A DNA stretch of 64,000 nt from Zygnema cylindricum (Eukaryota; Streptophyta; Zygnematophyceae; Zygnematales; Zygnemataceae). Below the pieces are notes generated by a model that was given only the letters and a program-made list of their open reading frames with translations, was not told where the DNA came from and made no database searches. Below, in pieces: positions 23,616 to 34,671 of this stretch (positions within the stretch are counted from its first letter, which is position 1; every line of letters starts with the position of its first letter). The stretch spans positions 162,173 to 226,172 of the forward strand of contig JBBHKE010000125.1 of NCBI GenBank assembly GCA_037447655.1, given 5' to 3'. A program made the position numbers and the translations under genes.

Positions 23616-24034
23616 TGATTGATTCCTAATTGATATACAATCTAACTCACACAATGGCTTTATAACTTAGCCGTAGAAACAATCTAGAACACTAACTCTA
23701 GAAGTGTCTAAATGTACTTAGACGTAAATGTGGTACAAAACAAAATGAAACTACTAGAAACCAAACTGACAATCATATACGACAAACTTAACTTACGCAA
23801 AACGAAGCTACTAGACGTACGTCGCGTGAAACGAAACTTCTCGACGTAGGTACTAGAACGAAACGAAATCAAATCTAATCGTGTACGTGTGAAAAGTACA
23901 CGCACGAAATAATACATCAAACTATACGAAACAAAACCCAAAGTACGCAAACCGACGCACGACCAAATCTATATCCACACTAACTACGAACCAACGTAAC
24001 TTAAACGTAGATTCAAAAATTGTACGTCCTAACA
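23616..24034 (-). repeat. Minus-strand solo LTR of a related copia family
   Basis: On the minus strand it begins TGTTAGGACGTAC at 24034 and contains a block TTGGTTCGTAGTTAGTGTG related to the LTR-like sequence at 13615. It abuts the preceding LTR in opposite orientation, so one probably inserted at the edge of the other. The left border is approximate. Confidence 0.5.
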
Positions 24035-24573
24035 CGACAAGATTAACAGAGGGCTCTCTGTTACATTTAGCCGTACAATTAGGCTCAAAAGCTCACTGTA
24101 CGGCTTCTTACAACGTGCGCTAGACAGTGACACGTGGCAGGTCAGGCAATTTGAGCCGTCAGTATGGAGACTTCGTTAGGCGTTTCGCCGCGGCCGTCAC
24201 GTCACCAGCCTGTCACAGCAGAAGGATCGTGAGAGGCGTACGACTAATGTACGGATACTGTCTGGCACCTCTTACCGACGATTGGTAACGGATATCGGAT
24301 TCTAGGTGTGCGCCGATCATTTCTAGGAGGGGTGGCCACAGCTTTTGTCTCTGACACGTGTCTAGATATTTACAAAGAATATTCATAATTGTCTTTTTGC
24401 GTTCGTAAGGCACACCGACAATTTATCTCATGGTGTGCAGAATATCCAAAACTGTACAGAATACGGACTTTCTTTGTTTGTCTTGGTGTATTTTTATTTG
24501 TTTTTCCTTCCCGCGATCGTGAGATCCGACAAAGATATTTAGTAAAAGACCGCGACCGACATTCGGCTTTTTT

Positions 24574-24654
24574 CCGTACACTTGCTCATATTTGTCGCTT
24601 ATCTTCCAAAATTTGCCGTACACCGGCTCAGATTTGTCGCTTACCTTCCAAACG
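24574..24654 (+). repeat. Tandem pair of about 40 bp
   Basis: Two copies of CCGTACAC..GCTCA.ATTTGTCGCTTA.CTTCCAAA lie side by side in non-coding sequence. They are part of the inverted-repeat element interior. Confidence 0.8.
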
Positions 24655-26318
24655 TGGAGATATCTTTCAGATTATTCGTTCGAGCATAGTGTACGATAAA
24701 TTGGAATATTCGTTCACATCCACATGTGATACGATGAATTTCCATACACGGTAGCCGACGATTACCGACAATGTTTCACACTTCGAATTAAAAATTGCCA
24801 CGTCATAATGTCTGACACCCTGCACCTTCGCTGAAAATATTTGACTATTCTGAACAGACGTACCAGTTTCCACACGTGACACATAATATCTGTCGGTCAC
24901 AATTTTTTCATAAATATCTCCGTACGAGTCACGTAGAATTGTACTGTTAAGTCGCTTGTAGGCTTGTGGATGTCGATGATGTAAAGTACTCGGAAGCATC
25001 GTTTGACGTCATCTAATTTTTTAAAGGCTTTTTTTCTTCATGCAATCTTAACTTATCTAATTTTCTTTGTATTCTAGCGAAGATTCTCGTTACACGTTTA
25101 TTTAAGTGTCCCAATGCTTAAAAAAAAAGAAAAATGCTTAAAAAGGAAATTGTTAGTTAAGTTTGCGACGATTGTATAAGTGGACAATGCCGGTTTTTTA
25201 GGGTTTTTAAGGATTTTTTAGGGTTGTCACCATCTACTATGTGTGTTGTTGCACATTAATTAGTAATTTTTTGAAACTTATTGTGACGTCGCATGACTTT
25301 GCGTGACATGGTAGAAGTACGGCTTTTCAGTCCTTTCACCCCTATGGTGATCAACTGTTCAAGGGTTGAAAAAGATACCTTTGCCTCTCTCTCCTGTACG
25401 GTCGCCGTGACATGACACTGAATTCTTGAGAACCCTGGGGAAAGAACATTTTCCCATCCGTAGTGGATGCAAACGGACAAAAAAAATAAATGTAATTTTC
25501 CTCGTCGTTTGAGATCCTTTGAAATTATTGAAATCTCTTACACGTGTAAATATTTTTTATTATTATTGGTGGAGCTGTTATACTTTAAATTAAAATACAT
25601 GTACTATATGTTTTAACGAAAAGTTTGAAGCTGACGTGGCACTGCGTGGCCGTGGGTCGAAAATCACAACACGACAAAATGTAGTACATTTTAAGTTTGG
25701 AGATGACGCGAATTCTACTTTCATTATTTTTCAATTTATTCGTACGGTTGTAGTTTCATAGGTACCGCGCTAAGTTTTAGAGGGAGAAAACCATAGATGT
25801 CCCGTGCGCATATTACGCACGGTATAAACTAACGAATACTACGTACGGTACGCATCGAACGCTTTTTAAAAGTTAATAAAATGCGTACCTTGCTTTGTAC
25901 CCGTACATTATTTTTACAATTACGTACAGTGTCCGTCAATGTTCGTACATTTTTGGGTTATTTAGGGGATTTTAGGGTTTCCAAGGTACATTGCCGTACG
26001 TTCCTCTATATTTCAGTACGGCTGTCGTAGATATTCCGTACTATTGGGTTTTTTAGGGTCCACTCTCATACAATTCTGTACATTTATGTCAAATTTCCGT
26101 ACTTTTTAAGATTAAAAAAGGATTTTATAAGATTGCGCTTTCCGTACGTTTTTGTACATGGCCGTACAGCAAAATTTACACGAATTTTACGAAAAATATG
26201 AAAAAGACGAATACTACGTAGTTTTCGTAAAAAAGTTGAAATCCGTACGAATTGGACATCAACGGAGAAAACGACAGAAAAAAACCGTTACCCTCCGGCA
26301 CATGGGGATACAACCTAA

Positions 26319-27429
26319 ACTAAATCATGTAATTTACTTTTGAAGCATCGTTTTTATTTATTTTTCAGTTCGCACTTTAAGTCCACACTTTTAGTTCGCA
26401 CTTTTAGTTCGCACTTTTAGCCTGCGACGTTCTCCTTTTGTTCGCTCGTTTCGAATAAAGTGTTCATTCAACCTTTGGTTCATTTTGTCGCTAGTGTAGT
26501 GTAGTATTGAGTTTCCTCATTCGCTTCGAATCGTATTTCAAAGTGGCGCATCATCCGTACGGCCGTACGGTAAACACTTAACTGAAACTTTTCAAAAATT
26601 TACGACCGAGACCAAGTATGAAATGGAAAAGTTTGTTCTCTTTTTTGGGGTCGCAGTGACAATTATTTTTTGCCATGTTTTCCGAGTATTTCTCAAAAAA
26701 AAAAAAAAAAAAAAAATGGAGAGACGTATGAATTTATATTTAAGTTGAGGATATCATTTCGATCTATTAACCAACAATGGGAAAAAAACAATGAAACAAC
26801 TTAAAGGAAATACAAACGAAAAGAAAAATCGGTTGTGGTCACAAAGTAAAATAATAAAATTTAAATGATTTGTGAAAAAAAAACAATAGACAAATATCCA
26901 CTGTTGGAGAAACTCCACTGTTGGACAAATTATTGCAAGGTGTGCCCAACATTCAAATTCGGTGACATTTCAGCGTTCTATACTGAAAATTGTTAATGGT
27001 ACAACTGTTTTTTTTTTGTTTTTTTTGCGAAAATTATCAAATTTTTACTGCGAGCACATTTGGAGGAAGATAACACTAAATTAATAAAATGTTTTGGTGA
27101 CATTTCAGCGTCTTATACTGAAAACTGTCTATGTAGAAGTGATTTACTTTTAATTTAGGCAAAAATTATAAACTTTTTACTGTGAGCACATTTGGAACGC
27201 GATAGTACTAAATCAAAAACCGATGTATGAATGTTTGTTCAAAAATTCTGATGTTGGTGTGGAGACTTAACAGGAAACGAGTGGCCATGGATGTGCCACG
27301 TGGCATATTTGTTTTTCGGAGTTTTATATTTGCTTTTCTGGTGGGATTCGTTTTTGGAGTTCCTATCGCAACAAAAGATCGTACGTTCCATTTTTTTTTT
27401 TTAAAGAAGTAAACAAACTGCATTATAAG
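26319..27429. other. Spacer with a 135-bp tandem duplication
   Basis: GGTGACATTTCAGCGT starts at 26961 and again at 27096, each followed by the same order of blocks (TATACTGAAAA, T-rich run, ATT-rich run, GAGCACATTTGGA). This is a diverged tandem duplication of about 135 bp. Four short AGTTCGCACTTTT units lie at about 26368-26418. No gene is seen. Confidence 0.6.
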
Positions 27430-28579
27430 TTTAAAAGCCTGTTCTCTCTCTTTCCCTCTCAACCTCCCTCTCTCTCCTTCATATGTTTAAAGTTGAAATC
27501 AGGTGCTCTGTCATGTGCTCTCTATTTTTCTCGCTTTTTCCCTCACTCTCCCGAATATACTTAACATTGAAAAGCATATGCTGTCTTTTGCTCTCTATTT
27601 CACTTTCTCTCTTTGATATATTTCACGTTGGAAAAAATGTTCCTATCTCTCCTCAACATAATCGACTCTAGAAACAAGTGCTCTCTCGCTCTCTTTGTCT
27701 CGCACTCTCTCTCTCTCTCCTTCATATGCCTATTGCTAGGGTTTGCCAAAAATCATGTGCAGTCTTCTTTTACCCCTCTCCCGTCTCGTCCCTTTCTCCT
27801 TACTGTTAAAAGCATGGCCCTCTCTCTCACCTCGACTTAACGCTAAAAATAATATGCACGCTCTCTCTCCCGCTTTTGTGTGACATTATGGTAAGAAACA
27901 TTGGGTCTCACTCTCCTCCACTTCCTCAGTCTCAATCTCTTTTTCTTATAAAAGCATTGAAAAACATGTACGTGTTATCTCTCCTCCTCTCTCTCTCTTT
28001 AACATAACGTTAAAAGGCTTAGCGTGATCTTCTGTTCCTATCTCTTCTCAAAAATAATTAGCACTAAACTACATATATTGTTTCTCTTTCTCTCTATCAT
28101 AAATTCAATGTTAAAGCATATTCTCCCACTCTCTCCCTCCATCTCTCTCACCTTAATATGTAACACTAAAGAGTGGGTGCTCTTTCTTGTCCCCCGCTCA
28201 ATTAATGTGTCTTTTGACATCTTACCCTCTCTCTCTCCTTAATGAACTCTATTACAAAATTTTGTTAGACTCTTCATTTCCCTATCCCTTTCCCTCTCTC
28301 CTTTTAATAACTAACATTAACATGATACTAAGCATTTGGTCTCTCCCTCTCTCCCTTGAATACAGTTAATCTTCAAAGTTGTTTCTCTTGTATTCTCTCT
28401 ATTTATTACTCGTAAGATTTGGTAACAAGTACTTGCTTTTTCTCTCACACTCACGCCCTCTCCCCCCCCCTTCTACCTCCCCGTCATATAATTCAAGTTA
28501 AAAAGAAATATATTCTCTCTTTCTTTCTCTCTCCATCTCTCTCCTTCATATACCTCGCATTAAAGATCTCTCTTTCTCC
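27430..28579 (+). repeat. CT-rich minisatellite with AT core, left block
   Basis: Degenerate units of roughly 65-75 bp alternate a CTCTCTCTC tract with an AT-rich core close to ATATACxTAACGTTAAAAxCATGTGCT. At least 14 cores can be picked out. Unit identity is low, so the array is old. Short open frames across it are composition artefacts. Confidence 0.8.
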
Positions 28580-30516
28580 TTGGTATGGTCGACCGAATCG
28601 AAGAAGAATCTTGATTTCTATGAAAAGGATGATGTCATCAATTTCTCTGACATTAAGGATTCGGATTGAACTAGGAACGGCAATCCAATGTCAATTTCAA
28701 GAAAGAGAAATTGAATTCAGATTTGGGTTCCGAAATCGTCCACGTTGACATTGATTTTTGAATTAATGTGATCCGAAATTCTAAAATGTCGTCGGGAATC
28801 TCGTAAATCATTGTCGAACAATTTCCGGTCCTTCAAGAAAGTACTCGAGATAATAGAGGGAAGAAATCGAATCGGCTCTCCTATGGCTCAATTGGTGGCG
28901 ATAATTTCAATTCACATTATTCGTAAGGAGTCGAATTTCTTCTTGTAGTATAATGTGTGAGTATTTGGCCTGCGATCCTCAATTATACAGTGAGGTAAGA
29001 AATTCGTGTAATTGGGAATCGAAGTGGAAGTCGACATGGAGGAGTATAAGTCTATAATGGAAAATCAAACATTTGAGGAGTTATGATTATTTGAGGGGAA
29101 GAATACAGTTGATGCTAAATGGGTCTTCAGATGCCAAAAGGGTCTTCAGAACAAAAATTGGTGCATCAGGTGAAGTAGTGAAGTGGAAGACTAGGGTAGT
29201 TTGCAATGGATTTTAGCTAAGAGAGGGGGTAGATTGCATAGAGACATATGATGCGGTTCTGAAGGTTGATTAGGTAAGGATGAGTGTTGCGATTGCCGTT
29301 GCGAGGAAGAAGAAATTTTTTCAAATAGATGCCAAAACGACATTTTTGAATGAAGAATTAAAAGACGACATTTATATGAGGATACGTAAAGGCGTCACAA
29401 AAAGCTACAGCATAGCGCCTTCGCAAATCCCTTTGCAGGTTGAATTAGGCGTCTCGTAGCTGGTATTTGCGTCTTCACAAAGTTAACTTGGACTAAAATC
29501 GCGTATGGTTTATAATTCGAAAATGTACCCAAAAGAAAGAGTCCATCAAATTGTATTTTCATTTGTCTATGGTTTTTTAATGTCGGTGGATAGTCATGTA
29601 TATTGAATGCGTACTTGCCTCAACATTAAAAAGTAACGGATCTTGGCAAAGTAAGTATGTTTTAGGGATTTAGGTGATACGCCATATAATTGGGACATAA
29701 AGTTAAGTTAGGGCGCAATATTGTAAGGAGTTTTAGCGCAGTTTTCGATTCTTGATGCAAAACCGGTTTCAACGCCTATGGACCCTAAATGTCAATAACT
29801 AAGGTTCAACGACGAAAGGACAATTGATGTACCGCATCGCCAAGCAATTGGGTGTTTAATGTAGCTAAGTGTTGGAAAGCGGCCCGATATGTCTTTTGTC
29901 GTTTCAATTATTAGTCGATATTGCCAAGCGTCTAAGAAATTGGGGGGTATCTCAAAGCATATATTTCGCTACTTAGGGGGTACAGTGGATATTGACCTCG
30001 TATTTAAATTGGAAAATGATTTTCAGAGTGCGTCGGATATTGCGACGCCGATTAGGATGGGCATGTTGATTCGGGCCAACCCTCGTCTGGATGCCTTCGT
30101 GTTTGGCGGCGCGACGACCGTATGGAGTTCGCGCCTCCAACTGAACATGGCGCTGATTTTTCAGCGAAGGAAAATATGGCCGCTTGTCACGCATGTAAAA
30201 CGTGTATATTGATAAACAAAATGTTGGGCAAAATTGAATTTCTTATTGGATGTTTAATTTATTTTACTAAGAGTATGAGTTCCGTGGCACTTGTGAAAAA
30301 TTTAGCTCTTCACAAGTGCTCTATACACATACGCATCCAATGGCAATTTGTCCGAGATCTCGCGGTGGCAAAATTAGCGGAATTTCAATTCGTATCGACT
30401 TTTGAAGATGTTGACAATACGATGAACAAGGCGGCGACTTTGGATGTGCTTTTGAGAGGGCGACCTTAGTTAGTGCTGATGTGAATGGCGACGTTTCTCT
30501 CAATGAAGTGGGGGAA
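28580..30516 (+). pseudogene. Heavily decayed Ty1/copia polymerase
   Basis: It parallels the copia fragment at 21053-22996 along its whole length, starting at nearly the same homologous point. Recognisable are DAKW (29110), a GF...REGVD..ETY block (29205-29250), RNase H blocks at 29889-30212 (FVFGGATTVWSS) and SMSSVALVKN near 30275, ending with the tract GTGGGGGAA at 30508-30516. Stops and frameshifts are numerous. The catalytic YVDD is reduced to VYGF near 29560 by a six-base loss, so this copy is catalytically dead. It sits between two blocks of the same minisatellite. Confidence 0.9.
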
Positions 30517-30968
30517 TGTTACAATCCATAGGACAAATGTTGGGCGCGGAATCGAATCGATTTTGTGTTTGGTACTTTGTTGTCATATTTCGCGTCAGCA
30601 AAAAATTCTTTGAATTCGCGAAAGTACTTGTTTGTTTGTTTTACGACAGTTTTTGTTGTTTCAGTTCGCGTCTGAAAATGTCAGTACGTTTGGCGTACTG
30701 TTGTGTTTTCTATTATTTTTGGTATGGGTTGTTGTGTAGCTATGTTTCCGGTCTTCGTCAAAACTAGTGTTCTGGTGTATTCTATGGAGAGGTTGCAGAA
30801 TTCTGGAGGATTCTTGGCGACGCACGGTCACACGTGTTGAGCCATAGCTGGATGTAGTATTTAAGGGACGCCATGGCTTTGCATAGAAAAAACTGAAGGA
30901 ATATGTGGAATGTTAGAAGAGTAAAGGAGAGAGAAGAGAGAACATTGTTATTATTGTTTTTTTATTCA
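30517..30968 (+). repeat. 3' LTR of the decayed copia element
   Basis: It begins TGTTACAATCC directly after the purine tract and ends near TTATTCA at 30968, similar to the LTR end assigned at 23615. TATTTAAGG at about 30858 is a likely TATA box. Boundaries: start firm, end approximate. Confidence 0.65.
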
Positions 30969-31099
30969 TGTGAGATTATCTTTTCCGAATTTTACTTTAG
31001 TGTCATCTGAAGGTGACGCAATGTTGTTCAATGTTAATGCTTCCACTGTGGTTAATAAACATTTTTTGGTGAGCATTGAGATGTCAATGAATCCTTTCA

Positions 31100-32480
31100 A
31101 AGACAATACTTTTTTTCTTTCTTTCTTTGAAATACGTAGTGCCAGAGATAATGCGAAAAAGCATGTGCTCCTTCTCTTTGATACAGTTAATGTTAAGAAC
31201 CATGTGCTTTCTGTCGCTCCTTTTCTCAATATACATAATGCTTATGATCACACGCTCTCTCTCTCCCCCTCTCTCTATGCATGATACAAAATATTTAAAA
31301 TTATATGCTCTTTCTCTCTCCCTCTCACACTCTCTCTATCTCCCCCAAATATAACTAAAGTTAGAATTAATGTGCTTTTTACCTCTCTCCTTTAGACACA
31401 ACGTTAGAAGGCATGTGCACGCTTCTACTCCCTTGATATGCGCAATGTTAACAAAAATGGTTTATCTCTCTAACCCCCTCACTTTCTCTCCTCTATATTC
31501 TTAATTTTAGAGCATGTGTTGTTCCTCCCTTTCTCCTCTCCCTTTCTTTAAAATAAAGCACATTAAAAAGGTTGTGATGTCTCTCCCTATCAACCTCTTC
31601 TCAAATAATGGAAACAAAACATTTTCTCTCCCTAACCTCCCCTATCGTTTTGTGTAGCTAACTCTCCCTTTTCTATCTCTCCTTGTCTTTAAAAACACAT
31701 GCTATTCTTCATGCCCTCACTCTTTTATACACATAACGTTTAAAGCATATGCCCTCGTCCTTTCTCTCACTTATCCTCTCTCTCCATCTCTCTCTCTCTA
31801 GCATTTATTAACTTGATGTTAAAGAGCATGTGCTCTCTCTCCCTATTTTCCCTGCTAAACATGTAATCTCTTTCATCCCCTGCCTTTTGTCTCTATTCTG
31901 TATTTTCGCAATAAAAGCATGTACGCGCTCTATATCTCTGTCTCTCATCCTTCGCTCCTTCAACTCTTTACCACTGACATACCTAAGGTTAAGATTGTCC
32001 AGTCTCCATAGTTTTGGTGTTCACAATCTCTCCTTATGTACACAATGTTAAAAATCATACGCTGTTTTCTCGCGCTCAACCTGTCTTCCGTCACTCTCTC
32101 CTTACTGTAGGTACATTAGAAAACACGTGCTGTCTCCTTCTCGGCCGATTTGAAATTTAACGTTAGCATGGCTCTTTCTGTCCTCAACATAATAGAAATT
32201 AAAATACACGTTCTCTCTCACCTTCTCTATATTTTTGCCTTTGATACTCTCAAGGTTTAAGATTAAGTTCTCTCCCTCTCTCTCTCTCGCCGTAATATAC
32301 TTATTGTGCAATAGTATGTGCTCTACTTTACTCTATTCCTCACTCTTTATACTCCTATTTCCTTTATATTCAAGACGTCATAATGCTTGTGCTATATTCC
32401 CATCTCTTTAATATACGTGATGTTGAAAATCATACAAAAGCTTTCTTCCCCTCACACAAACATCGTGATGGATAATAAGT
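31100..32480 (+). repeat. CT-rich minisatellite with AT core, right block
   Basis: It has the same unit type as 27430-28579, with CT tracts alternating with cores of the form ATATACxTAACGTTAAAAGCATGTGCTCT. The two blocks together span about 2.5 kb once the retroelement between them is removed, so one original array was probably split by the insertion. About 130 bp (30969-31100) next to the LTR is non-repetitive. Confidence 0.8.
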
Positions 32481-32696
32481 CATAATTAAATTTCATTAAA
32501 CGGGCTACAAGAGGAATTTCATATGAAGTATCACATCAACTGGTCTTAATCCATCATGTAAGTTTATATGAACCTGATCTCATGCCTATCCTATTTTTCT
32601 AATCACGACTCATGTGGTACATACATTCTTTCATGTTTTTTTTTTTTTTCTTGTCATTTTTTGACAATGCATGGATCTAAACAACGGTTTGTGCAG
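32481..32696. other. Presumed intron upstream of the PAN exon
   Basis: A/T-rich sequence with a T-tract at about 32637-32649, ending GTTTGTGCAG. This is a good acceptor context for the following exon. Confidence 0.4.
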
Positions 32697-32841
32697 CGTG
32701 CAACGGCATAAATTACTCTTACACCACTTATGCCAATGTTGACGCCCCGGGAATTGACATAGCAAGTTATACAGCGACCTCTGCTTCGGAGTGTCAACAG
32801 AAGTGCACACAGGAATGCGCTTGCACAGGATTTAGGAGTCT
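32697..32841 (+). CDS. PAN/Apple-like domain exon, cut by an assembly gap
   Basis: After a GTGCAG acceptor the frame reads CNGINYSYTTYANVDAPG, then DIASYTATSASECQQKC and TQECACTGFRS before the Ns. The spacing of cysteines with ECQ..C...C.C.GF and a preceding D-x-x-G-x-D is the usual pattern of PAN/Apple domains, which bind protein or carbohydrate in extracellular proteins, including plant lectin-type receptors. The exon starts in phase 2 (CG then TGC). No other part of the gene is recognisable: the left side is separated by simple repeats and the right side is lost at the gap. The full protein type cannot be named. Confidence 0.6.
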
Positions 32842-32851
32842 NNNNNNNNNN
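32842..32851. other. Assembly gap of 10 N
   Basis: Ten undetermined bases of arbitrary length. The sequence on the right of the gap is anomalous (see the mirror repeat), so the join may be wrong. Confidence 0.99.
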
Positions 32852-33455
32852 GGAGCAGGTTTTAAAAATGTTTAGCACACCGCGCACGCACCAAGCAAAA
32901 AGTAAGAGACAAACCCGCCATGAACTTGATTTTAGTGGGGGAGCTCCACTAAAACCTACTTCAAAAAAAAACCCGACCTAAGAGAACGGGCCCCCAGCTT
33001 TACCCCTTTTGCGGTTTTACTCAAGTGTACTGCTGTATGTGCGGCATGTAGGTTTTCATACTTAACTGCAAGTGAGATGAAACCATTTTTTTACGCTTAG
33101 AGGTACCAGTACCATTTAGGGTACTTCCCCGTGTATTAAAGTATCTACTTTTCTCTGTCTTTTTGCCCTTAAATTGAGGGAACTTTGACAAAAACTTTAA
33201 CCGTACGAGAAAATCATTTTTACCAAAGTAGAGTGAACGTCAATTCATACTTTTGGATGTACGGCGTGTATGTCGTCATGTGAACTCATTTTGGCGTTTT
33301 CCCCATTTCGACCCCCGGGCAAGAGAATCCAGCCCAAAAAAAAACTTCATCCAAAATCACCTCGAGGGGGTGATTTTAGTTCAAGTACCGCCCAAACAGA
33401 GAATGAAAAACGAACCACGCACGCGCCACACGATTTGTAAAAATTTTGGACGAGG
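32852..33455. repeat. Perfect 239-bp mirror repeat (reversed, not complemented)
   Basis: Bases 32852-33090 read backwards are identical to 33217-33455 on the same strand, base for base in every segment I compared, with a 126-bp spacer (33091-33216). This is not an inverted repeat: no complementation is involved. The right arm is the natural orientation, because 33410-33490 continues into sequence homologous to the reverse complement of 7771-7860 and contains the GTACGG words typical of the window. The left arm shows GGCATG instead. The left arm therefore looks like a string-reversed copy placed beside the gap. Confidence 0.97.
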
Positions 33456-34480
33456 GAGAGTCCTCGCTATTTTTATCTGTGCCCGTCACGCGCTATGTAC
33501 GGAAAACAAATTGCAGGGGTCTCGGACTTCCACTTGCATTCATGGGTCCCTTGCAAAATATTTTTCAGTCATCGCCTCTCCTCATTCCCTCTCACACTAT
33601 CGCTTGTATCTCACACTTTTTAGAATGAGACACGACAATATTGGTATAAAATGAAAGATCTTTGAAAAAAATATTTTTCTATTTTTTTTAGGTTTTTATT
33701 TAATGGCAATTCGAATAAGAAACGCAGAAAAAGTAAAATCGGGAAAAAATTTCTTGAATCCGTGACGTCGACGTTGTCACAAGTGAGAGTGATGTCACAA
33801 TGTCACCAAACCCTAAACATCTTCAATTTCACAAAAATCTAGAAGTCTACAACTGTCGATGTTTTTGTTGGCGACACTAATCGTCCGAAGCTTCGTAGTC
33901 GGCTTCAATTGTCACAAAGTTGTATCTACGTCTACAACCGTCACATGTTAAAGGTTCGATTTCATTTTCGCACATTGGGAGGCTCTTCAAAGTAGTACGG
34001 AGAATCTTCACTGGTCCAAAATACTTAATCAAAGTACCGATTACATGGGGACGTACCCTTAGTCATATACATAAATGTTCACTTCCGCTAATACAGGAGA
34101 TATTTAAATAGTGTATACGATCATTCCGTACATTAACTGTTTGTTTTATCATAAAAGTACATAACACGTGTGAGATAACGACGTCAACACGGGAAAGCGC
34201 ACTCAAATTTGGTTCATCTCAATTCTTCTTAATTTGAATTGAATTTAAACCCTAAAAAAATTAGAAAAAACGTGAACCTGTTCTCACATGTTCAATAAAT
34301 GTATAGATAAACAAGTGTTACGCATGTGAACTACATTGTGTGAATTTATAAGTGTTGATGTTATTTTCTCCACTTAAAAAATCTTTTATCCGTGCACACT
34401 TGTCCAATTTTTTAACAGAGATCGTCAATCGCAAGGTGGGAAATTGCAAACCGGCAACTTAATGATCTCACGAGTGTGCA
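33400..34480 (+). repeat. Dispersed repeat family R2, plus-strand copy
   Basis: It shares landmarks with 7310-7960 (inverted) and 55640-56400 (direct): CATTCATGGGTCC, a CT-rich stretch, GACGTCGACG..TCACAAGTGAG, CTAAACATCTTCAA, and further on CCTGTTCTCACATGTTCAA. Non-coding. It begins within the right arm of the mirror repeat. Confidence 0.65.
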
Positions 34481-34611
34481 CGAAAAAAAATATGTTTAAC
34501 TTAGCGACTTTTTTTACACCATTAGCGATACTGTTTTTTATAACGTTAACGTTTTTGCCAGTTAGAGTCCCTAAAATCAAAAATTAGTGTAGATACTACA
34601 CTTTTGTATCT

Positions 34612-34659
34612 CTAACCCTAAAAACCCTTTTGATAACCCTAAAAACCCTAAAAAACCAT
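34612..34659 (+). repeat. Telomere-like CCCTAAA motifs
   Basis: Four AACCCTAAA-type motifs occur within 50 bp, with irregular spacing. The plant telomere unit is CCCTAAA. The short irregular cluster is more likely chance or relic than a true interstitial telomere. Confidence 0.35.
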
Positions 34660-34671
34660 AAGGAGGATTAA

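Larger units (their letters stand above)
20448..26318. mobile_element. Terminal-inverted-repeat element carrying nested retroelements
   Basis: The left end GGGTGTGTCTCCATGTGCC (from 20451) is matched on the opposite strand by GGTTGTATCCCCATGTGCC ending at 26315. On both sides an identical TTTTTTTCTGTCGTTTT block follows further in. A second pair of inverted blocks sits inside (about 20490-20660 against 25570-25780). TTA precedes the left end and TAA follows the right end, so the target duplication is uncertain. The interior holds a copia fragment with LTRs (21053-24034) and non-coding sequence; no DNA transposase is visible, so the element is non-autonomous. Other ends of this type occur at 34672, 35411 and 54628. 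Confidence 0.6.

Noticed and set aside
27430-32480. CRISPR-like array of repeats and spacers
   Set aside because: The units are degenerate, CT-rich and in a plant nuclear context; there are no identical repeats with unique spacers and no cas genes.
32921-32980. Stem-loop TTTTAGTGG...CCACTAAAA as a regulatory RNA element
   Set aside because: It lies in the left arm of the mirror repeat, whose sequence is probably artefactual.
34612-34659. Interstitial telomere
   Set aside because: Only four irregularly spaced CCCTAAA-type motifs; too short and irregular to call a telomeric array.
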